Below are positions 57,887 to 64,000 of a stretch of DNA of 64,000 nucleotides, one piece after another; position 1 is the first letter of the stretch, and each line of letters starts with the position of its first letter. A program made the position numbers and the translations under genes. Under the pieces are notes generated by a model, which worked only from the letters and a program-made list of their open reading frames with translations, was not told where the DNA came from and made no database searches. Origin of the DNA: Roseinatronobacter sp. S2. GTDB lineage: Bacteria; Pseudomonadota; Alphaproteobacteria; Rhodobacterales; Rhodobacteraceae. Location of the stretch: assembly GCF_029581395.1 (NCBI RefSeq), contig NZ_CP121117.1, positions 103,138-167,137 of the forward strand, given 5' to 3'.

Positions 57887-58207
57887 TCACCCGATGGCCA
57901 TGTCCTCTGCGGCTTTGCCCGCTGACAACGCTTCCACGAACCACAGCGGTTTGCGCCCCCGACCGGACCAGGTGAGCGCCGGGTTTTCAGGGTGCCGGTA
58001 TTTCGGCGGAACGGGCACACGGGTGATTTTCGTCGCAGTGCTGACGAGTTCGGCGAGGGAGTATCCCAGCTCTCTGGCGAAGGTTTCCACCTTGGCGCGG
58101 GCCTCTGCCTTTTGCCTCTCCTCATAGGTGGTGATCGCCTTGGCGATGTCCTTGTGCAATTTGCGCAGGTCCGTGAGCGATAGCGCCTCGAGATCGAAAT
58201 CAGCCAT
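57887..58207 (-). CDS. hns: H-NS-family nucleoid protein (intact copy)
   Basis: 106 residues from ATG 58207 (MADFDLEALSLTDLRKLHKD). An N-terminal coiled-coil oligomerisation region (IAKAITTYEERQKAEARAKV) is followed by a linker and the C-terminal DNA-binding domain (VPPKYRHPENPALTWSGRGR KPLW). The core TWSGRGRKP binds the DNA minor groove. It condenses DNA and silences foreign genes. It is divergent from ssb and is the working copy, since the one at 41458 is frameshifted. Confidence 0.93.
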   Translation of the reverse strand: MADFDLEALSLTDLRKLHKDIAKAITTYEERQKAEARAKVETFARELGYSLAELVSTATKITRVPVPPKYRHPENPALTWSGRGRKPLWFVEALSAGKAAEDMAIG

Positions 58208-58635
58208 GCGATGCTTTCCGTGTCCTGAATGATCCCGCAAGATAGCCTCTATCGACAGGGCTCCCGCAACTCCCTGACGGCTGGGGCGCGGTTGGCTGTT
58301 TGAGATGATCGGTATCGACCGTCAGTGCAGTGCCGGGCTCGGGTTCTGACAGGCCATGTTGGCCGGATGACAGGGTCTGGCATTGGCTTCCCCCGTGTCG
58401 CTCTGGCTTCTGGCCCATCCCTTCGACTGACAATCCCCTAATCCCGTTCGGGCTCCTGCGCGCAACCCCGCGTCAGACCGGGCCGTGTTGCCCCTTCGGG
58501 TCTGCCCGCTCCACCCCGGTCCTCTGGGGGTTTCCGGCGTCCGTTCCGTCCACCGTGCACGCGTCACCCGACGGGCTTTTTCCGGGTCTTGTCGAAGGGA
58601 CGGTCCCGAAGACAGGACACAGAAGGAAGCTTACC
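58208..58635. promoter_or_regulatory. 428-bp divergent promoter region of hns and ssb
   Basis: It is gene-free and shared with copy 1 (41780-42210). It contains a perfect direct repeat-like GGGTCTTGTCGAAGGGACGG and ends with the ribosome site AGAAGGAAGC before ssb. Control sites for both genes must lie here. Confidence 0.45.
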
Positions 58636-59040
58636 ATGCAGAACATCGTCATCCTCGCTGGCAACATTGGCCAAAAACCCGAAACCCGCACCACCCAGAG
58701 CGGCACCAACATCACCAATTTCAGCCTCGCCACCTCGCGCCCCCGCCTCTCGGAAGGTCGCGTGCTGCGCGACGAGAACGGCTACCGGGTCATGGACACC
58801 GAATGGCACCGCATCACCTGCTTTAACGGTCTCGGCAAAACGGTCGCGGAGCATTGCGAAAAGGGCATGAAGGTTCTCGTCCACGGCCGCATCCACTACA
58901 CCAAGTGGACCGACGCTGCAGGCAACGACCGCTACGGCTGCGAGATCATCGCCGAGAAGGTCGATTTCCTGAGCCGCCCGAAATCGGCCGAGAGTGAAAA
59001 CCCCGAGCTGGTCGACAAAGACGACGAGATCCCGTTCTGA
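58636..59040 (+). CDS. ssb: Single-stranded DNA-binding protein, copy 2
   Basis: 134 residues, the same OB-fold protein as at 42211 with few changes (TQSGTN, KWTDAAGND). The C-terminal tip DKDDEIPF is present. It lies divergently from the intact hns gene. Two near-identical plasmid ssb genes point to a recent cassette duplication. Confidence 0.95.
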   Translation: MQNIVILAGNIGQKPETRTTQSGTNITNFSLATSRPRLSEGRVLRDENGYRVMDTEWHRITCFNGLGKTVAEHCEKGMKVLVHGRIHYTKWTDAAGNDRYGCEIIAEKVDFLSRPKSAESENPELVDKDDEIPF

Positions 59041-59053
59041 AAAGAACGGGGTC
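59028..59053 (+). terminator. Hairpin overlapping the ssb stop, copy 2
   Basis: Same hairpin as at 42603-42628 (GATCCCGTTCT / AGAACGGGGTC around GAAA), followed by a second stem. Confidence 0.6.
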
Positions 59054-59370
59054 TCCCCCTCGGGCCCGGCGGGTAAACCCGCCGGGTTCAGGCTGTTCGT
59101 GGAAGCGGACAGTCGCTGCAGCCGCAGCATGGACCGGCGTGACCGGCGGCTGTTGGCAGAAAGCGTAGTTTGCAAAGTGACGCGGCATGGTCGTGGTTTT
59201 CGACGTGTCCGGCCTTTTTCGGCTGTTCGGGGGGGGGTAATGCAACATTCTTGAAAGCGGCCACTCATGTTCGTCGCATCAGTTCATGCATCGTCCCCCG
59301 CCAAAAGTTAGACAACACCTACGGGAGGGTCGGTGAATGTTGCGCCGAGAATAGCTCGAATGAGGTATCC
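59041..59370. other. 330-bp stretch without a supported gene
   Basis: After the ssb terminator stems no gene is visible. The end of the repeat is near 59090. The rest leads to the stop of the minus-strand BCCT gene at 59371. Confidence 0.4.
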
Positions 59371-61059
59371 TCAGTCCTTCTCAGTGATACCGACGTCCTC
59401 GATATCTGGACCATCACTGGTTGGCGGCATCTCGGGTGCGCTTGGGTGGGCTTCTTCTTCGGCATGCCTCGCGGCTTCACGCTCATCCTCGCGTAGAAGC
59501 AGGCGTTCGATTCGCATTGTCAGAAGTCGGTCAGTTTCGGCTCTTGTCGCCAGGTCTTGCGACAAATCCCGATGCAGCGAGACTGCAATCAGGATCATCA
59601 GGAGCATGAACGGGAATGCCGCAATGATTGATACTGTCTGCAAACTTTCCAGCCCGCCTGTTAGCAGCAGGACCACAACCATCATCAACTGTAAGGCTGC
59701 CCAGAAAACGCGCAAGGTGGTGGTCGGATTGAGCACCCCTTTGGAGGTGAACATGCCCAGCACGAAGGTTGCCGCATCCGCCGAGGTGATCAGGAACAGG
59801 CAGACCAGAACAATCGCCACAGCCGTCAGCACCCCGCTGAGCGGAAGCTGTTCGAGCATGACAAACAGGCCGGAGGGAACCTCAGCGGCAACGGCATCGC
59901 CAATGCCGGCATTGGCAAAGATTTCAAAGTGAATTGACGCCCCGCCAAAGACAGAGAACCACAGCATACTCAGCGCCACGGGCACTATCATGACGCCCAG
60001 CACAAATTCGCGGATGGTCCGCCCACGCGAGATACGTGCGATGAAGCTGCCCACGAAGGGCGCCCAGCTTAGCCCCCAGGCCCAATAGAACATGGTCCAT
60101 TGCTCGACCCAGCGCGCGTCGGAAAAGGGTGTGGTGACAAGGCTCATCTGCACGACATTGCCCAGATACTCGCCTAATGTCTGGGTCATTACACCAAAGA
60201 TGAAAGCGGTCGGGCCAAAGGCCAACACGATAACTAGAAGCAAGCCCGCCAGCACCATGTTGAGATTGCTCAGCAACCGCAGTCCCTTATCCAGCGATGT
60301 CATCGCCGAGAGAATGAACAAGCCACCAACCCCGGCAAGAATAGCGAATTGAGCAGGAAAGCCAAAGGGAATGCCTGTCAGGCGCGATACACCGCTGTTG
60401 ATCTGCAATGCCCCGAGGCCGAGCGTCGTCGCCACGCCGAACACAGTGGAGACGACTGTCACAGTATCAATCGCCTTGCCCCAACCGCGATCTACCCTGT
60501 CCCCGAAAAGCGGCCTCAGCGTTTCACTGATCAGGCCGAAGCTGTGATGGCGAAACCGCACATAGGCGATGGCAAGCCCCACAAGAGCGAAATTCGCCCA
60601 TTGATGCAGCCCCCAGTGAAAGAAGGCATATGTCATCCCGGTTTGCGCAGCATCGGTCGTGCGCGGCAGGCCACTGCCCATTGGCGGCTCGTTGAAATGC
60701 ATCATGGGTTCGGCCACGCCCCAGAATACCAGCCCTACGCCCATACCCGCCGAAAAGATCATAGCCAGCCAGCTGGAATAGGAAAACTCTGCAGGTTCGT
60801 CTTCCGCACCCAAGCGGATGGAGCCGAACTTCGTCAGTCCCAGATACAGCACGAAGCCGACAAAGACTGTGATGACAAGAAGATACATCCAGCCAAGATT
60901 GGCCGCTGTCACCTGCAAGACACCTTGCGCCGCGCGCCCCACCGTTTCAGGCGCAAAAGCAGCCGCCGCAACGAAGAATACGACAATGGCTGCTGAAACG
61001 CGAAAAACAGTGCCAACATCGCCCAACAGGGTTCTGATCGTCTCTGACGCTGATTTCAT
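59371..61059 (-). CDS. BCCT-family transporter (betaine/carnitine/choline type)
   Basis: 562 residues from ATG 61059 (MKSASETIRTLLGDVGTVFR); an upstream ATG at 61089 exists. Twelve hydrophobic segments. BCCT signatures: SAGMGVGLVFWGVAEPM (Gly-rich substrate/ion segment), FFHWGLHQWANFALVGLAIA, and the diagnostic MFYWAWGLSWAPFVGSFIAR ISRGRTIREF motif. It imports quaternary amines such as glycine betaine, often for osmoprotection or as nutrients. The C-terminal tail (MRIERLLLREDEREAARHAE) is charged and may sense osmolarity. It stands alone on the minus strand. Confidence 0.95.
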   Translation of the reverse strand: MKSASETIRTLLGDVGTVFRVSAAIVVFFVAAAAFAPETVGRAAQGVLQVTAANLGWMYLLVITVFVGFVLYLGLTKFGSIRLGAEDEPAEFSYSSWLAMIFSAGMGVGLVFWGVAEPMMHFNEPPMGSGLPRTTDAAQTGMTYAFFHWGLHQWANFALVGLAIAYVRFRHHSFGLISETLRPLFGDRVDRGWGKAIDTVTVVSTVFGVATTLGLGALQINSGVSRLTGIPFGFPAQFAILAGVGGLFILSAMTSLDKGLRLLSNLNMVLAGLLLVIVLAFGPTAFIFGVMTQTLGEYLGNVVQMSLVTTPFSDARWVEQWTMFYWAWGLSWAPFVGSFIARISRGRTIREFVLGVMIVPVALSMLWFSVFGGASIHFEIFANAGIGDAVAAEVPSGLFVMLEQLPLSGVLTAVAIVLVCLFLITSADAATFVLGMFTSKGVLNPTTTLRVFWAALQLMMVVVLLLTGGLESLQTVSIIAAFPFMLLMILIAVSLHRDLSQDLATRAETDRLLTMRIERLLLREDEREAARHAEEEAHPSAPEMPPTSDGPDIEDVGITEKD

Positions 61060-61310
61060 CGGGCCCCGCAGGTAATCATTTGATCGCACAGGGATGCGCG
61101 CAGCATACCGCAGTCGGCCAATGTATAGGCGAGATACGCTTCAGGGTCAAAACCGCGCGAGTTGGGATGATGCTGCGAATTCAGGGCAGCACCAAGGCAC
61201 TTCGCCTCATTCGCATCGCGCCTTATCAGCCCTGTCCGTATGCGTCAGGCCTGCCTTTGTGGCGCTTCGGGTGCGCGATGCCGGATTTCACAGCTTGAGC
61301 TGGTATCTGC

Positions 61311-62300
61311 CTATTCTTGCAAAATCACCCCATCAAACTCGCCTCGCACCTCCACTGAGGTTTCCCCGTCAGTTGAAAAATCGAACGATCCTGACAAAAG
61401 GTTGCCGGTGCGTTCAAGCGTGATTTCGCCTTGCAGACTGTCGTAGTCATAATTTATCAGGCGCATTCCGGCTTCATCGGGGGCAGCGGCGCGCTGCACC
61501 AGCCTATAGCGCCCGATTTCGAACCCGGCAGGCAGCCGCAAGTAGAGTTCGCGACCAAGCATCAGCTGATAATCCCCCTCAGACCCAACCGAACGCCCGG
61601 AGGGCGTGGCGAATTCCTGACGCGTTTCGTCCGCTGTGGCCAGTTCGTATCGAACTTCAGCCTGCGGGCTGAGAGTCAGAGCATTGACCGCGCCGAGAAT
61701 GTTGATGTTGTCTTCATCCTGCGACATGAGAATTTCGAAACTCGCGGACAGCACATCATCGATCTCGGTGAGATGTAATTGGCCGGAGAACCCGTCATTA
61801 TAGTTCCAGGCATTGCCATCACCTGCCAGTCGCGCGACGATCGCGTCGTCATCAGCGCGCCTCCCATCCACTGTATAGACACCGGGTTCCGCGCCCTTTG
61901 GCAGGATGAGCGTGAGCGATGCGCGAACGGATGTCTCGGGCGCGTGCCCGCTGTGAACCGCATCGCCATACAGCACCAATTCATAGGGCCCATCGGCATT
62001 GCTGCCTCGGCGGTTGTTGCTGGTTGACGGGCGAAAGGCATCGGCGGAATCACTGATGTAGCGGGGGTCACCTGAAAGCGTGTCACGGGTGCCCGTGGTT
62101 TCAACGATCCCCGCTATCTTGATGCGAGCCTCACCTGCGCCCAACTGCTGAAAAAGCTCCTGCGCCATGCCACCTGCAGTGCTGTCCACGCCTGTTTCGG
62201 CATCATCCTCGCGGCAAGCGCTGACCAACAGCACCACCCCAAGGACCGCAACGACATGCAAACCACGAAAGCCAACCAGGCCTGAAGAAATCAATGTCAA
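61311..62300 (-). CDS. Lipoprotein of unknown function
   Basis: About 329 residues, starting with TTG 62300 (alternatively 62294), with GAGGGAAAA upstream. The open frame extends to 62381 but without a ribosome site. The signal ends LGVVLLVSAC, a lipobox with Cys as lipid anchor. The mature protein is acidic and beta-rich (DGPYELVLYGDAVHSGHAPE, ASLTLILPKGAEPGVYTVDG, GSFDFSTDGETSVEVRGEFD). No domain recognised. The style resembles the exported proteins at 2861-11099 but there is no close relation visible. Probably an outer-membrane lipoprotein. Confidence 0.72.
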   Translation of the reverse strand: MTLISSGLVGFRGLHVVAVLGVVLLVSACREDDAETGVDSTAGGMAQELFQQLGAGEARIKIAGIVETTGTRDTLSGDPRYISDSADAFRPSTSNNRRGSNADGPYELVLYGDAVHSGHAPETSVRASLTLILPKGAEPGVYTVDGRRADDDAIVARLAGDGNAWNYNDGFSGQLHLTEIDDVLSASFEILMSQDEDNINILGAVNALTLSPQAEVRYELATADETRQEFATPSGRSVGSEGDYQLMLGRELYLRLPAGFEIGRYRLVQRAAAPDEAGMRLINYDYDSLQGEITLERTGNLLSGSFDFSTDGETSVEVRGEFDGVILQE

Positions 62301-62653
62301 TTTTCCCTCATTTAATCCCGAAAATTCATTTAAGGGCCCGCGCCTATGAACGGCGCAATCCAGAGTGTCCTCTCGACGCAAACTAACGGCGCTTGCACGT
62401 CGTGTCCCCCGTTGTTCGGAGGGGAGCGAGGTGTAGCCATGCGAAGGACGGACTACTGTTCGGTCCGTTCATTGTGGCACCTCATGGGCGGCTAACGCAC
62501 CATTATCTATCGCCATCTTTTTACATCATTGGCGCTCTGGCCGGACACAGCACGCAGATCGAGCGAGGTGATGACCGCTAGAATAGGGAGCGATAGCGTC
62601 CACCCCTGTCCGAATGCGCCTGAACAATGGTGTTGGCGCGCATGATGCGATTT
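62301..62653. other. 353-bp stretch without a supported gene
   Basis: A minus-strand frame from 62526 upward overlaps the permease out of frame and is a shadow. No other gene is seen. It separates the lipoprotein from the permease gene. Confidence 0.4.
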
Positions 62654-64000
62654 TCAGAAAGGCAAGATCAGGGGCATCAGAACCACACTCGCAGCCATGC
62701 AGATCACGGCGAAGGGCACGCCGATCCGCAGGAAATCTGCGAACTGGTAGTTGCCCGGACCCACGACCAGCGTGTTGACGGGTGAGGACACGGGGGTCAT
62801 GAACGCAGCCGAGGCCGCCAGCGCCACCGTCATCGCGAAGGGATAGGGCGAGGCGTCCAGCGCGCCCGCGACGGCCAGTGCTACCGGGGCCATCAGGACA
62901 GCCGTAGCCGTGTTGGAGATGAACAGCCCCAACAGCCCGGTAACTGCGAAGATCGCCACCAGCACCAGCCGGGGCGAGGCACCGTCCAGCGCGCCAAGCA
63001 GTGCCTGTGCCGCGATTTCGACCCCGCCGGTGCGCTGCAGTGCCAGCGAAAACGGCAGCATGCCGACAATCAGGATCAGGCTCTGCCAGTGGATCGAGCG
63101 ATAGGCACCCGCCATGTCGATGCAGCGGAATAGGCCCAGCAGCAGGCATCCGAACAGTGCCGCCTGCACATTGGGCACGATCCCCCAGACCATCAGCACT
63201 ACCACCAGCGCCAGCACGCCCACCGCCAGCGGTGCGCGGTGGCGCGCGGGCACTGCCTCGTCAGATTCGGCGGGTAGGTCCAGCAGGATCAGATCGCGCC
63301 GTTCGTCCATCAGCTTGCGGATCGCGCGCCAGGGGCCGACAGTCAGCAATGTGTCGCCCGCGCGCAGTGGTTCATCTATCACGCGCTCAGACACGGGTTT
63401 CGTGCCGTGCTTCATGCCGATCACCGACAGGTCATAGGTGCTGCGGAACCGCGCCTTGGTCACAGTCTGGCCGATCAGCCGAGAAGTCGGCGGCACAATA
63501 ATTTGCGCCATGCCGATTTCTTGTGCCGTGTCTGCAAACCACTGGCCGGACACTGGCAAAGTAATCAAGTCATGCGCCTGCGCGAAGGTGTCAAGGTCGA
63601 AGCCCGCCCCTTGCCCGCGCGCCCGCTGGTCGATCAGCAGAATGTCGCCCGCCTCCAGCACTGTCTGGGCGCGCGGATGGATCAGCTTGCGGCGAAACCG
63701 GCTGCCGCGTTCGATGGCGACAATGTTGATGCCCGCGCTGGCGCGCAGGTCCAGACTGTCCAGCCGCTTGCCTGCAAGCATAGAGCCGGGGCGCAACCGC
63801 AATCGATGCTCGCGCCCGGCAAGGTCGTAATCTGCAACCCAGCCGGTCAGTGCGGCGCGCTCAGGCAGAACAGGCGCGGGGCCGGGTGCAAGAAAGCGCC
63901 GCGCAAACAGCATATAGAGAATGGCCAGCGCCAGAATTGGCATACCGAAGGGCGTGAAGGCGAAAAAGCCGAACCCCTCATGCCCCTGCCGCATCAGTTC
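62654..64000 (-). CDS. SLC13-type permease with TrkA-C (RCK_C) domains, partial
   Basis: 448 residues to the window edge; the frame is open at 64000, so the N-terminus is missing (full proteins are about 590 residues). An N-terminal fragment of the membrane domain (FTPFGMPILALAILYMLFAR) is followed by two TrkA-C/RCK_C units (LRLRPGSMLAGKRLDSLDLR; IIVPPTSRLIGQTVTKARFR). The second membrane half (HWQSLILIVGMLPFSLALQR, FISNTATAVLMAPVALAVAG, FMTPVSSPVNTLVVGPGNY) carries the SNTAT and SxxN-type motif of divalent anion/sodium symporters. It probably imports sulfate or dicarboxylates. Confidence 0.9.
   Translation of the reverse strand, partial: ELMRQGHEGFGFFAFTPFGMPILALAILYMLFARRFLAPGPAPVLPERAALTGWVADYDLAGREHRLRLRPGSMLAGKRLDSLDLRASAGINIVAIERGSRFRRKLIHPRAQTVLEAGDILLIDQRARGQGAGFDLDTFAQAHDLITLPVSGQWFADTAQEIGMAQIIVPPTSRLIGQTVTKARFRSTYDLSVIGMKHGTKPVSERVIDEPLRAGDTLLTVGPWRAIRKLMDERRDLILLDLPAESDEAVPARHRAPLAVGVLALVVVLMVWGIVPNVQAALFGCLLLGLFRCIDMAGAYRSIHWQSLILIVGMLPFSLALQRTGGVEIAAQALLGALDGASPRLVLVAIFAVTGLLGLFISNTATAVLMAPVALAVAGALDASPYPFAMTVALAASAAFMTPVSSPVNTLVVGPGNYQFADFLRIGVPFAVICMAASVVLMPLILPF

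Larger units (their letters stand above)
57887..59090. repeat. H-NS/SSB cassette, copy 2 of a 1.2-kb direct repeat
   Basis: Same gene order, intergenic sequence, ssb and terminator as 41458-42662, in the same orientation (offset about 16.4 kb). Recombination between the copies would excise the whole block 42663-57886. Confidence 0.9.

Noticed and set aside
1..64000. CRISPR arrays, rRNA or tRNA genes
   Set aside because: No regularly spaced short repeats and no rRNA or tRNA-like segments were noticed when reading the window by eye. The only tandem repeats are coding (VWA gene).

Overview
The window reads as part of a large, GC-rich plasmid of an alphaproteobacterium, most likely a member of the Rhodobacterales/Rhodobacteraceae. 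The main evidence is a complete repABC replication and partition module (22291-25722) with a predicted counter-transcribed RNA between repB and repC and three copies of a perfect palindrome that looks like parS. The long ParB-like protein, the DUF1403, DUF932, DUF2493 and DUF6429 genes, the H-NS/SSB cassettes and the many insertion sequences are typical of such replicons. No rRNA, tRNA, CRISPR array or conjugation (relaxase/T4SS) genes were seen.

Layout. 1-2752: a LysR regulator running off the left edge, a divergent short-chain dehydrogenase and a LuxR-type regulator. 2861-11099: a five-gene same-strand block for a membrane protein and four exported proteins (VWA with tandem Ig-like repeats, SH3b, an unknown protein, and a 1247-residue HEFGHxxGxxH metzincin). 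11516-17100: an insertion-sequence pile-up, with an IS407-like IS3 element split by a second IS3-family element, a helicase-like remnant and an IS1111/IS110 element. 17101-22033: ScpB, DUF1403, a tyrosine recombinase with a dif-like site at its start, a Fic protein under a perfect inverted repeat, and a serine recombinase. 22291-29169: repABC, the long ParB-like protein and two small genes.

29299-39906 is a damaged defence-type island: an internally deleted IS66 element with an intact target duplication, a DUF4145 protein, a DUF262/HNH (GmrSD-like) protein followed by a frameshifted PD-(D/E)XK fragment, an IS5-like element, a Septu-like pair (PtuA ATPase and PtuB HNH) whose ATPase gene is hit by the second IS407-like copy 18 codons before its stop, and a CoiA-like nuclease. 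40214-41161 is a DMT permease.

41458-59090 is a plasmid-biology block bracketed by two direct copies of a 1.2-kb H-NS/SSB cassette. It holds DUF932, several small unknown genes, a Phd-PemK/MazF toxin-antitoxin pair, a 1467-residue adenine-methylase/strawberry-notch helicase fusion resembling phage P1 DarB, a Toprim protein, a DUF2493 (SLOG) protein, a WGR protein, DUF6429, VapBC and an AAA ATPase. Three genes in or linked to this block (ParB-like, DUF932 and the 44817 gene) share a nearly invariant 21-nt leader motif 16-18 nt before their start codons, which suggests one regulon. The right end (59371-64000) carries a BCCT transporter, a lipoprotein and a partial SLC13/TrkA-C permease.

How it fits together: repABC and the toxin-antitoxin pairs maintain the replicon. 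The ParB-like/DUF932/SSB/methylase-helicase/Toprim set looks like a DNA-processing or anti-restriction programme for plasmid entry or establishment. The defence island protects the host or the plasmid, and insertion sequences have remodelled the whole. All functions are inferred from sequence motifs read by eye; no search was run.
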